The notes beneath the pieces are model-generated. The model searched no databases. It was not told the origin of the DNA and saw nothing but the letters and a program-made list of their open reading frames with translations. Shown here piece after piece: positions 11,937 to 23,062 of a stretch of 64,000 bases of DNA (position 1 is its first letter; every line of letters begins with the position of its first letter). The translations under genes were made by a program, and so were the position numbers. The DNA lies in the NCBI GenBank assembly GCA_023313575.1, contig JAJTTP010000002.1, positions 186,001-250,000 of the forward strand, in the 5' to 3' direction. The stretch is from Eutypella sp. D-1. Taxonomy: Eukaryota; Ascomycota; Sordariomycetes; Xylariales; Diatrypaceae.

Positions 11937-13078
11937 GTGTTAGCATTATCTATACTGCTTTAAAAGCCTTTATCACCTAGGAGGGGGTGTTCCCACCTTC
12001 TATGTACGTAGTAAATACATGGATGGGTTTCGGGTCGACTTCAATGGAATGGCTCATAATCAAGCCATGGATTGAGGCAGGGCTTTCTCAGAGTTAATGG
12101 TTATCGTTATAGAAATCTTAAGATTATTTCTATCGTCAACTCGCACTAACGTAAATCACTTGAATGCGAAAAAGCTTTGCAGCTTTCCTTTCAAGAAGCA
12201 TAAAGTCCTTCACTATATATGAATGAATCTATTCTAGTTGAAGGATGAAATGCTGTTCATGGTTGGGTGCATCGTATACGAGCACCTATTCCTATTAGCA
12301 GCTATCCCGCGTAGGCCTCGCGCCCCACACCGCCCCATGGCCCCCCAACTCAGTAACTAATAGCTCTAGGTCAGGGGTGAGCCTAAACCCCACTTAAGTG
12401 TATGCACTCCAAAGCGACTACTATTATGTTCGATCACAACGCAGAACAGTATCGTCTGTTGTACTGCACTCCGAGAAGGCAAATGAGTCGCAATGACTGG
12501 ATTTGTTGAAAAGCATTCACGTATGCACTCGCCCGTGAATATGGGGGATAGTCTCTTTGCTCGGCGTAGTAATAGGCACTTGGACAGGGTTTGGAGGCGC
12601 CGAACACCCTCCCGATCATCTCCAGACTTCCATAATTAGGTAATATCCCGGCCAGGGCGTCTTATGCTATCTTACGAGAGTGCCTCGATAAAGTAGAGTA
12701 TAGCTGAATGGTCCGTGAGGGGATTCTGGATTGCGGTACCAGTAACAACCCGCCGGCAGTAAAACCTAAGATCGTGCCGTATAAGATCGCATACGGCACG
12801 AGAGATCGTTAAATGTTGCTTGAGGATAAAGTGCGCCACTGGCTGCAAATGGCCCAGGTTCAGCAGAGCCGCCGGAGCCCGGTGGACCAATAAGACCGAT
12901 AAGTGACTAAGGATGGCACGTATCAGCTGCCTCGTTGCGTCGTCCTATCACGAGCAGGTGTCGGTTCATCGCACGGCCTAGCTACCTAGGTAGGCATATC
13001 CAATAGTTTGAATTAAAACCTTGTTGCTGCTAATCCCAGTCTATCAAAGCCACGAAGAAAACCACTCAGCTAACCACC
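11937..13078. other. Convergent intergenic spacer
   Basis: About 1.1 kb between the 3' ends of the 11226 gene and the ankyrin gene. It holds a strong inverted repeat at 12772-12801 and a CTACCTAGGTAG palindrome at 12982-12993. A 72-codon minus-strand frame at 12672-12890 is not supported by anything else. Confidence 0.5.
12772..12801. repeat. Perfect inverted repeat, 11-bp arms
   Basis: Arms TCGTGCCGTAT (12772-12782) and ATACGGCACGA (12791-12801) are separated by 8 bases. No T-run follows, and there is no reason to call it a terminator in a fungus. It could be a protein-binding palindrome or an RNA hairpin in a 3' UTR. Confidence 0.6.
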
Positions 13079-16000
13079 CTAAACAGCAAACACATCAATC
13101 ACCTCTACCTCTGACGGCGTAGTATCCCACTTGCCAAATTCCCTGTGGTCCGGATAATGAATCTTCGCCGCATGGCGAAAACATTTGAAGCAAAAGTCGA
13201 TATCCCAGCACTGTCTGCACCTATATCGCGGACCACATATCTTCTAACTTGGTCGTTAGCGGCGCACCCTGATAGTACATATCGTTATTGAGAAATGTTG
13301 AAAGGGAATGGATCACTTACACCATTGCAACTGTCACAAAACCCCCCTGTACCATATTTCCCTTCCCACACGGCCTTCTGGCCAGGCGAGGATACACGAT
13401 GGGGTCCCTCAACGCCGTCAGACACCTCCGGGATATCCTTACGTGTCGAGATCAGAGATTCTTCATCAACCTCGACAATGTCTATTGGTCCCTCATGCCA
13501 GGCCGCAACGTCCCTAGGCGACCAACCCCGTTTGGTGAGAGCTGTCTTGCTGGCGCCCTCATGGACCAAAACCCGAGTACAAATGCGAACATCATTTCCA
13601 TTCTTTTCAGTCTCTCGGGCTCGACACACCCAATGCAGGGCGGTCCACCCGTCGTTATCCTCCTCGTCAATCAGTTTCTTGTCTTGCGAAAGAAGAAATC
13701 TGATGATCTTGCTGTCCCCGCCCATCGCCGCGAAATGCAGCGTGTTGCGGCCCTGGTAGTCTTTTCTCCGAAGCAACTGCAACTTGAGATCATCACCCCC
13801 CGAGAACGAAGAAAGCAGCTGGAAGAAGCCATCTTCGTTGTGTCCCATTGCTGCCACATGAGTCGGGAGCCGACCTTCAGAGTCCTGTGTCTCGAGGGAA
13901 AAGCCGAGCGCGGTATGACCTAGGAGAAAGGACGCGACGGAGTTGTCCCTTTCGAAGAGTGCACCGTGGAGCGAAGTACCGTGCGCCCCAGATGGATCTT
14001 TTACCTCATTCTTACCACACTCCATTCTTATCAGGAACTCTACTACGGACAAGGTACCACCTGATGCCGCGGCCTGCAGAACCGTCCCAAACTTCCCGGC
14101 CACGGTGTGGACGGCAGCCTCATCATCCTGGAGGAGGCGCTGTAAGACTTCGATTTGCTTGGAACCCCTCCCAGACCACAAGGTCCGGTACCCATAGGAG
14201 TGATACGGTGCAAACGCTGCGGCATGTAGTGGCGTGCCGAACTCTCCACCAATGGTGAGCAGACTTGCACCTGCGCAGAGGAGAAGGTCAACTACCTCGA
14301 CGGTCGACCCCCGACCCATCTCCGCAGCCAGTTGTAGTGGCGTACCGTTCCTTGGGTGGATTTTGTTGATGTTGACTTTGGTTACCGTGTCGTTCTCGCC
14401 ATGCTGGAGCAGGACTTTGACGTACTCGGCTATCCCAAAACCGGCAGCATAGTGTAGCATACTCCCATACTCGCCGATGTCCATAATGACGTCCAAGTCT
14501 GTAAGTTGGAGTAGTATAGTCAGTTTATCTGCATCGCTATCGCCTCTTTCGTTTTGGATAAAGTTGAGAAGCGCGAAGGACGAGACGACAGGTTCGGTTT
14601 TGTGGTCCGGCGACTTGTTATCGTGCCGTGCTTGGGAGAGCGCAATAGATAAGATCTCATTCGTGCAGTACAGCAAAGCATAGTCAACAAAAGTCCTGCA
14701 CATGTCGGAGTACTGCCGAGGGACGTCCTGAGATGCCTTAGCATCCAGGAGAGCACGAACACACCGGACGTGTCCAGAAGATGCGGCGGCGTATAGGGCT
14801 GTGTTCCCTACCGAGTCGACATGATCTAGGTTTGCGCCAGCCTTGAGGAACAGGTCAACAATAGTAGCTGAGTCCTTCGCTGCTGCAACAAGGAGCGGAG
14901 TCTGGCCGTCATCGTTTTGTATTTCGAGCCGGGCTCCACGTAGAAGCAGTGCTTGTGCTAGTCTGGAATGGTTTTTTTCTGCGGCAATATGCATGAGTGT
15001 ACTGTAATTCTCTTCGTCCTGCTCGTTTTTGTTGGCACCATTATCTAACATCAGACATACAGTATCCATCCATCCCATATCCGCGGCGACGATAGCGAAC
15101 TTGCTACGATCATCGCCAGTGTAGTGCGGGAGAAGCAATCGCACAGCCTCAGTTTGGCCCCATCGACAGCCCAGAAACAATGCTGACTCGATCTCGTCTT
15201 CATAACCGCCATACTGTGAGTGTTCGAGCAACACCTTCAGAATGCGAATCTGGCCACGCGTCGCCGCTGAGTCTAGCGGTGTAGCCCCTGGGATTGACGA
15301 TGGACTTGTTTCATAAAGTTTGCAGTTATATCTCAAAAGCTCCTTTAAGATGTCAATGTAGCCATATTTCACGGCGTGGTGCACAAGAGATCGCCCGTCG
15401 CTACACCTGAGGTTAACATCGGCGCCGCAGTTCAGGAGAGCTCGGACGCTTGTGATGTGATTGTAATCGACAGCAATTTGAAGAGATGATGTCCATGGAC
15501 TGTTTTTGACGTCGATTCCATCGTGTTGACCATTACGGGATAAGGAAATTGCTGCGAGAAGAGACATTGCAACATGAAAATGTCCCCTCTCAAGCGCAAT
15601 GTGCAGTGGTGTCTTGTCCTCGGAGTCAAGATCCGAAAGTCTTTCAGGGTTATCCAACAAGGCGTCAGCAGTGTCGATGTGACCGCCCGAGCACGCAGCA
15701 TGCAGGGGAGTAGACTTAGCTCTCTCGGACTGGCGAGAGGCCCCTTTCTCTAGCAGGAGAGACATAATAGAATAATGTCCGTGCTTCGATGCAAGAAAAA
15801 GTGCTGTTTCCCCCCGCTTGCTAAGTTGGTCGACATCGACACTACTGCCTACAAGAGCTTGTGCAACATGTAGATGTCCAGAAGTTGCTGCTGTATGAAG
15901 GGGCGTGTGTCCTAAATTGTTAGTGGGTTGTTTCCTCTGTATGGGAAAGAGCAGCTTCCAACAGCGATGTTCTGGACTGATCCTTAGTCGTCCAGTGGTA

Positions 16001-19000
16001 GCCCATGTGTCGAGGATCGCGTTCTTCGTTTCCTGAGATTTGACGGTAGCGTTATCCCCAAATTCCTGTAGTAATTTTTCGAGAAATTGAATGTGGCCAA
16101 AACGAACTGTGTCCAAGAGCAGAGCAATCAGTTGGTTTTCGACGATATCTCGCTCCGTTTGAAGTATCCGACAAAGAAGTGACTGACCCCCATTCTCGGA
16201 TATTGCCAGGATAGTCTCGGAATCCGCAACACCAGGACGCGAAAGCAGCTGAGTCGATAGCTCGTCATCCCCGTTCTGAGCCGCGCCTGTAGCAATGAGG
16301 GACCATGCGTTGTGGATCTCAGATACTCGTTGGGATTTTCCGGCCAATATTGCGGATAGGCAAGTGTCAAAAGGTTGACTAAATTCACGAGAAAGATGAA
16401 AGGGGTCCCACTCAGCCTCATCAGGACCGTTCTTGACTGTCCTGGCAAGTGGGGAAGTCGAAAATCTGAAGTGCAACCACAGCTGAAAGTCTTGCCTTGT
16501 GTTTGGTAGTGAGTCAGTGCAAAGAGGCGTTGGCGACCTGCTTGCGTGATTGTACCAATTATCGACTGCGTACATCATCAGGGTGCCCCGCTCCCGTGGA
16601 AGACGTGTGGTTGGTTCGTAACGAGGAACTTCGGGGGACGCAGGAGAGCACGACGCGTCTAGGTTCTTGGTTGCCGCTTTCTTCAAAATTCTCATTCTCG
16701 CCATGCAGAAGTCGGCAAGAGTGCCATTTGCTGTTTCGCTAGATATTGTATACCAGGCAGGGGCTTCACTTTGATCCGTTGTGGTCACCAAATCAATAAT
16801 CCCAGGCAGGACGGTGCAAACTTTACCAGACCGTACCTCGAAAGAGCCGTTCAAGAGGTGGAGGGATTCTTCGGTTCTCTGCTCGGTGTTTATTGGGGTA
16901 TCTTTATCCATTTTATCTCCGAGTAGAGCGACGCCAAACTCACGGGGCGTCAGGGGCCGCGCCGCATAGGCGAGCCACATTAACCCGGCCCTAACTTCGC
17001 TTCTTCTTGATGGTGGGATCGAGTCAATAACTGATCTCGCCGGTACTAAGGGATTTGTGAGGTCGATTATGCGATTCTCTGCTAGCTTGATGAAAAGAGG
17101 AGAGTCAAGAGGTTGCAATGAAAATTGGGCAATCAAGGCTTTCCAGTGGGCGTCCTGCGGCGACAGTGACAGTGTGCTGGCCTCCAGCTGTGTGACGAAA
17201 TCTTTCTCAAGCGGCCCAATCACAGCGTCTTCGACATGTAACGGGATATAGGTCTGAAGATCTGGCCGGGTTGGGCTCCCTTCTCCATTGTGTGCCTCAA
17301 CTTGGCGCACAAAAAGAAACCTTGCTGGCACCTCTGATGCTTTTACCCATGAAACAACGTGTTCATAGAAAGTGGCAAATGGTTCCGAGAGGGCCGCATT
17401 GCTCGGCTGGTATACCATCACATATATCCGTCCAATGAAATTTGGACCAACGAGCTTCTTTAAGCACCGCCAAAGAAGAGTCTCAAGTGAAGTAGAATGT
17501 GGAAATTGAATACCAACATAGGCTTCTTCAATGGATACGTCGAGATCGTCAACAAGGTTGGGTTGACTTTCTAGAAGCTGAGTACAGAGACTGGCGAGAA
17601 TTTGTGATATGGTGACTGGTTCCTGGCATGGAGAGGAGGCAGAGAGGCCGAAGAAGATGTCACTCTCCGCATTGTGACCTTGTCTTTCTGACTGAATGGC
17701 TTGGACTAATGACGAATGAAGACTTGCGCAGTCTCCCCTTGCTGCTGTGGTCACTAAGGAGAGGTTGTGAAGGTTTCGAGAGAGATGACGCTGGTGGGTT
17801 TTCTTATCGGGCTGTGAGGTTTTGGCTTCTGAGACCATCAGTTCCGTGTCGAGCGCCCATCGGCTCAGAATAGGGTCGGTCCCCAAGAGCCACTCGCATA
17901 AAAATTTGAAAGATGGCGCGGCGGAAGCTTCCAGAGGGACAATTCTCTCACTAGCCTTGCTCATGATGTCTAGCCATTCCGTGTAGTCCTCACGAAACGC
18001 TGATCGAACTGGGAGTTAACGAGGCTACGATTGATAGTAGAGATACCTTAAAATTGGGAATCAGGACATTACAGTACCTATTTGTGCATACTCGGTATGT
18101 CGCTGAAGACGCGACTGGTCTGTTGGTATGTAGAAGTCGCCCACTAAATTGTGGTGGCGCTGTGCACGAACACAAACTTCCTTTGGAGCACAAAGGGTTG
18201 CAGCGTAGGCTGGGATGATCTACCACCTTGATGTCAGTAAAGGCAACCAGTTGAGGACTGGCCAGTAACCCTACCAGTTCATACTCATCATCAATAGGAT
18301 CGTCCTGGTAGTAGTTGACGATTCTGAACCGGGTGAGAGCTTGAATTTTCTCAAATCCCTCTGCAGTCGACTGATGCAAAGCAGCTAGCTTGTCAATTTG
18401 CCGAGGCGTCCATGCATCGAAGCGTCCTGGATAGTACTTCCAAACAAGCCTGAAGAGTATGGATTGCCATGGATGAGCGGCACTTTCTCGATGCGGCGTT
18501 GCCAGAAATATCTGGTAAATGTAATGTTAGAAATATATTCTCAGCCAGGTTTACTGCTATAGAAAATATGGAGACATAGAAGCATTTTAGAACGGTACTG
18601 GAGGTTAATTACATATGTCAGACAGACGGGGGCGAAATAACAACTGCCAGATTGCCTCTCCATGCTACTTACCAGAAGTGACGTTTTCTCGAACACTTTC
18701 CTATACTTTGAAGCTTCGCTTTCTGACGCTTGATGCAGAGCCTTCTTGGAATTAGGATGATCGATGGGAAGAGGCGTGCTAGAAGTGTACACATACGCGT
18801 TTCAACATGGTCCCGCCGATATCATAAGCTAGAAAGGCCACGACATACTTCGCTAGTTAGATTAGTAGTCCACCATGAAAGGTAGCAGAGTTCCCTACTT
18901 ACATCCTCGTTTTCTTCACCAACCACTGCTACAACGTGGTCCAGAAGACCTTTTGCTACTTCATCAAATCGGTCCTCGTCGACTCCTTCATCGAAAAGCT

Positions 19001-19425
19001 GGGGTACGGAGAAGGAGAACGTGGAGAGTCTCCATGGGATATGAACACCCGTTCCTGAAATCCAAGCGTGTTCCCCGGTGAGTCCATGAATGCTGAAGAC
19101 CCTAAAGGTTAACAAGCATTAGTATTTGGGAGGTACTGCTGCCTAGAAGGCGACAGGACTGTGCGAATTTCACAGCCGCATACTTAATGCTAGGATTGCG
19201 CTGGCGTCCACGGCGCACGTTGGGATGTCTCGGTGATAGCAAACTGCTATCCACTACTATGTTTGGGAGCTCGGATGGCGGTTGAGGGGTAAGGCTGCGC
19301 GGGGAGGGTTCAAGATCATAGGTGTAGTCGAAGTCGAATAAGTCGCCGGGTGGACGTAAGGGATCACCGCTAGGAGCAGCAAGAAAGTCAGGATCAAGAA
19401 GAAAGTCAAAGTCGAAAGGGTCCAT
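13079..19425 (-). CDS. Giant NLR-like ankyrin protein with hydrolase-like N-terminus and C-terminal ZZ finger
   Basis: Seven exons join in phase: 19425-19184, 19101-18903, 18847-18797, 18741-18673, 18511-18073, 17999-13321 and 13243-13079 (1947 residues). Residues 1-80 are acidic and disordered. Residues 82-270 follow the alpha/beta-hydrolase pattern of fungal NLRs (SIHGLTGEHAW; IFLATPH at 188-194), but the nucleophile elbow reads AYDIGG (154-159) with no Ser. Residues 400-620 lie where a NACHT ATPase would be, yet the P-loop position reads VTTAARGDCAS (416-426) and the Walker B position YVMVYQPSN (526-534). A winged-helix-like stretch (MWLAYAARPLTP, about 674-685) follows, then roughly 18-20 ankyrin repeats (about 1030-1850). 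A ZZ zinc finger (CDSC, YRCRQC, DFCFKC, then His-x6-His-like spacing) ends the protein. It probably acts as a scaffold or sensor rather than an ATPase. The exon 4 acceptor could be three bases earlier, and the last upstream acceptor could be the CCAG a few bases before. Confidence 0.85.
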
Positions 19426-20856
19426 GACGCTTCTCAATTGCACTATCAGTTCACGTTCAGAGTGTGTCTGTGTTGGAGAAAATGATCCTGACAAAACGCG
19501 AGAATGGGAGAGCTTGGTTGAGCTGTTATAGGGCCCCCACCAGGGACCAACCGCACCTACTACTGATAGGTCAATGTCTGGCATGTAATAGGCCGTTACA
19601 AGTGGCATGCCACGGGAGGGATAGCGCCCACACCACTAATCCACCGTGCCCCACTGCAAAAGGGGAATGTACTGATTCCACCTTCCAATCTCCAACCGGG
19701 GATATTCCAGAGGGACGGTACAGTTGACGGCAACAGTACCAACGGCACGGACTCGTCGGATGCGGTCTGTCACATAGATCTCAATCGGCGAGACGGTGGT
19801 GCCACCCCAGACACTGATGTTGAACTAGACTACGACAAGCTTCTCTTCCTTGACATGGACGGAAACCGCGTCGACGGCCGGACGTGCCGTGTCATTTACG
19901 AGGATGCAGACCTGGACTTCCTGGTGCACATTGTGTAGACGAGGATGGCAACGTAGAGGATATGTACATGGGCGATGCCAGTGAAGGCTTGTGGCAGAGC
20001 CAGGTGACGCCCTGTAGCGCGACTACGGTCACCACCGAAACCTCCTTCACCACGGCGCTGACAGAGGCGGCCGCGAGCCCGGGGAGCGACGAGCTGACAC
20101 CTACTATGCCTATCAGTACGGCGTTGACCAAATCGAAAATGGGGAGTGTAATCACGATTCCACCGACTTGTCTGTTGCAGGAAGGTAGAAAATGGGCAGG
20201 CCACCTGTTACGATCTCGACCTCAAGCACGAAACATAAGGCTACCTCTGGCGCCATAATAATAAGCCCTTGTGCCCTCGTTTCCGAATTTCCGAAGCTTC
20301 TGGCACGTAGTTGGAGAGTTCTCGGCACGACTGAGACAAAATTCTCGTCTTGGAGCACCAGCAGCGTTACGAGCCATGGATAGCTTTCCTTGGAGTGTTC
20401 AATACAGGGATACTCAGTCAAGATCACCGCCTGAGGAATAGCCTCAATACCAAGAGCATCATATCGTATCCCTAATCTGTGACATGTGTAGCAAAATATC
20501 AGCAAGTTAAGTAATGCGTTCCGGAGATGTGCCATGACAGAAGTTGATTGGTTGACATGGCGTACTAGGTTATGCTTGTGGAGTCGCAGAGCCGCTGAGA
20601 GCCCAGTAGAACGTGCTAAGGCGGTTGCCTAAAACGGCGCTACAAATCATAATTGCTCCCTACAATCTAGGTGCCTGCCGCCTATGGCAACCAGCTGGTC
20701 GGAGCTACGTACTCAGGCAGCCATATTTATCATTCAAATACGACATCATTCAGATACACCCTGTTATCAGGTGATTTTCAACAGAATAGTCAATATATAC
20801 CATCCATAATACATACAGACAAAGTATCATAAAGCACAACACTAGAAACCAAAAAT
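19426..20856. other. Divergent intergenic region with a coding remnant
   Basis: 1.4 kb between two genes transcribed outward. Its middle (about 19720-20258, plus strand) has coding-like composition and is listed separately. The outer parts must hold promoters for the ankyrin and kinesin genes; no clear boxes were picked out. Confidence 0.45.
19720..20258 (+). pseudogene. Frameshifted coding remnant of unknown family
   Basis: From about 19720 the plus strand reads as an acidic, Asp/Gly-rich frame (TNGTDSSDAVCHIDLN, then KLLFLDMDGNRVDGRT, ending DLDFLVHIV and a stop near 19937). The text continues without a break in another frame as VDEDGNVEDMYMGDASEG and runs to a stop at 20258. Moving from the first frame to the second requires one missing base near 19935, so a single-base deletion (or a sequencing error) has split one frame. 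No start codon, splice signals or known domain were found for it. It may be the tail of a lost neighbour or a still-active gene with an unrecognised intron. Confidence 0.4.
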
Positions 20857-22191
20857 ATGAAGGTCTTCGCTCGTTGGCGGCCGCTCGTGAAAGCCGAGAT
20901 GGAGCACGGGGACATCTCGCGCACGACAAATCTTCCAGATAACCCAGATGGCAACCGGCGCAGCTCAATCACCATCCATCACCATAAATCCGTGAGAGAT
21001 CGCACTTGGACCAGCCCGCCTGCCTTTGACGCAGTCTTCGACGCTCAAGATGATAACGCATGCAGCTACAATAAGATTGTAGCTCCCACTCTACCAGTCC
21101 TATTGAAGGGCGGGAGGTGCACCTTTTTCGCCTACGGCCACTCCGGGAGCGGTAAAACCCACACCATCATAGGGTATGATCATGAGCACAGTGATCAACT
21201 TGGCTTGTGTCTTGCGGCTGCCAGGGATATCTTCACGTCCCTTGACCAACTAAACCACGAAGGCCAAGTAGAGGACATGGGTATTGGCCTTAGCTTGATC
21301 GAGCTCAGGAAGAACGCAGCTTTTGACCTCCTTAACCAGCACACCAAATGCCACATCAGAGAAGGGCACGACGGAAAGACTCATATCCGGGGTCCGACAG
21401 AGTCTATCGAGGGGGGCAAGGTCAAGATGTGTCCCGTCGTGCAGCGTCCATGTTGGACATTTGACTCATTTCGAAAAGAGTTCCATGAGGCACTGCTTAA
21501 TCGCACAATTGGGTCATCGAGTGTCCACGACCAAAGTTCTCGAACCCATGCAGTCATCGAACTCGAGGTCATCAATCAATCCCTGGTAGAGGCACGTCAA
21601 GCACTCTATGATCGCCAATCTGAACTGGTACCCGTTGGGAAGAGGGCGGATGATGTCTCGATAGATGAACAAGTAAAGGGGGTCATTCGTACACCGGAAG
21701 GGGGCTGGGCCCCAAATCCTGACTATCAGATAAACCAAGAGCGTATCGACGCAGCTTTAGCTGAAAAAGCTGTCTACGAGTCTCGGGTCAAATCTGCAGA
21801 AGAGCATATCGAGCAAATCCTCGCTACCCGCCCTTGCCTGGGTGGGAAAATGCTGTTTGTGGACCTTGCCGGGGCCGAGTACCAAACGGAGAAAGGCTCA
21901 CAACCCCAGCTTGTGAAGCAAACTCCCCAGGAACGACAGGAGGGTCGCCAAATCAACACGGATCTACTGGCCTTGAAAGAGGTCATAAGAGCTTGGTCGG
22001 CAGGTCAGCCCCGAATCCCGTTCCGATCATCGCCTTTGACGATGGTGCTTCGGGACCATTTCGAAAAGTTGGAGGAAGGGAGTGCTGCCATGATCGTTAC
22101 TGTCTCTCCTGCAAAGGAACATCTCACAGCGACATTAAATACTCTCAAGTATGGTGGCTTGGTGGGAGACCCCACTGTGCGGGGCCCATGA
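20857..22191 (+). CDS. Stand-alone divergent kinesin motor, kinesin-13-like
   Basis: An intron-free frame of 444 residues consisting of little more than a motor domain. The motor begins at once (KVFARWRPL), so no N-terminal tail is present. Nucleotide-binding signatures are recognisable but divergent: P-loop GHSGSGKT (94-101), switch I HDQSSRTH (224-231, His in place of the usual Asn), switch II DLAGAE (336-341). Downstream come GRQINTDLLALKEVIRAW, PFRSSPLTMVLRDHF and TLKYGG. The FAYG text before the P-loop and the LLALKE-IRA region are closest to the microtubule-depolymerising kinesin-13 group. About 85 residues (240-325), predicted helical and charged, separate switch I from switch II, much longer than normal. 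There is no coiled-coil stalk or cargo tail. Walker A Lys and Thr remain, so ATPase activity is possible. It looks like an accessory paralogue of a cytoskeletal kinesin. Confidence 0.85.
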   Translation: MKVFARWRPLVKAEMEHGDISRTTNLPDNPDGNRRSSITIHHHKSVRDRTWTSPPAFDAVFDAQDDNACSYNKIVAPTLPVLLKGGRCTFFAYGHSGSGKTHTIIGYDHEHSDQLGLCLAAARDIFTSLDQLNHEGQVEDMGIGLSLIELRKNAAFDLLNQHTKCHIREGHDGKTHIRGPTESIEGGKVKMCPVVQRPCWTFDSFRKEFHEALLNRTIGSSSVHDQSSRTHAVIELEVINQSLVEARQALYDRQSELVPVGKRADDVSIDEQVKGVIRTPEGGWAPNPDYQINQERIDAALAEKAVYESRVKSAEEHIEQILATRPCLGGKMLFVDLAGAEYQTEKGSQPQLVKQTPQERQEGRQINTDLLALKEVIRAWSAGQPRIPFRSSPLTMVLRDHFEKLEEGSAAMIVTVSPAKEHLTATLNTLKYGGLVGDPTVRGP

Positions 22192-23062
22192 AGAGTCAGC
22201 TTCATGGGAGGAATGCGGTTCATTCAAAGTCTAAACTTCTCTACCTATTGTTGAGCCTATCTTCTTTCTATCCTCGTAACACAATCATATCAATTTTCCC
22301 GATAATCATTGTAAGCAATGCGAACATGTTGAACCTCATTTGCCTCAAGTGTGAACCAGAACAAGGGATGCGATTGGTGGCATTCAGCTGGGACCCCGCC
22401 CACACTAATAGGGGTAAACAGGGCTGACAGGGGTAGTGGGCTCCACATCTCCGGAATCGCGTAGGTTGAATAGAATGCACCTAGGCAACGAATGATTAGA
22501 GGGGTCGTATCTGTGTCTGATTGACTATGCTATATTTTGCTTGCTCTCCGGCTTCTATTGATTCCAGTTCATAATTGTTGATCAGATAATTATCACCTCT
22601 CCCTGGATTCGATGACAAATCAAAGGTACTAATAGTGGGAGCAGATCGGCGAATTGCCGAATGCGGGTTGTCTGAGTGCCAGGCCGGTCAAGCCGATAGA
22701 GCATGCGGATGCTAGACTAGGTAGAGTGCGATGCAAGGAGGTGGTGTCGAAGCAGCCTAGCCAAGCGAGCTTTGCCGATTTATTGATCTACTGCATGGCT
22801 GTCTCTGCCTGCCGCTAAGACCTGAGGTCCTAGGCTGAGGTAGTCTAGAACGCCAAAACGCCTAACAGTTCAGCTCAGCTGCAACATTGACGTAGGTCAG
22901 ATTCCTCTATGTGACACAACTGAGGAGAACTAGCGGGAATTGTCTCAAGGAGGGCTATGTTTCCGCAGTAGATAAACTACTCCAAGCCCCCTCACACTGA
23001 TCATCTCTCAGTGCCAACCCCAGTCACACATCGTAGTATGTAACGATTCACCGGGAAGCGCA
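22192..23062. other. Intergenic spacer
   Basis: About 870 bases between two plus-strand genes. I see no open frame with support, no repeat ends and no RNA gene. It presumably carries the 3' UTR of the kinesin and the promoter of the LITAF gene. Confidence 0.5.

Noticed and set aside
12672..12890. 72-codon minus-strand frame in the convergent spacer
   Set aside because: Contains the inverted repeat and has no known domain or splice partner.
13288..13923. A 211-codon plus-strand frame opposite the ankyrin gene
   Set aside because: Shadow of the long minus-strand coding region; no independent support.
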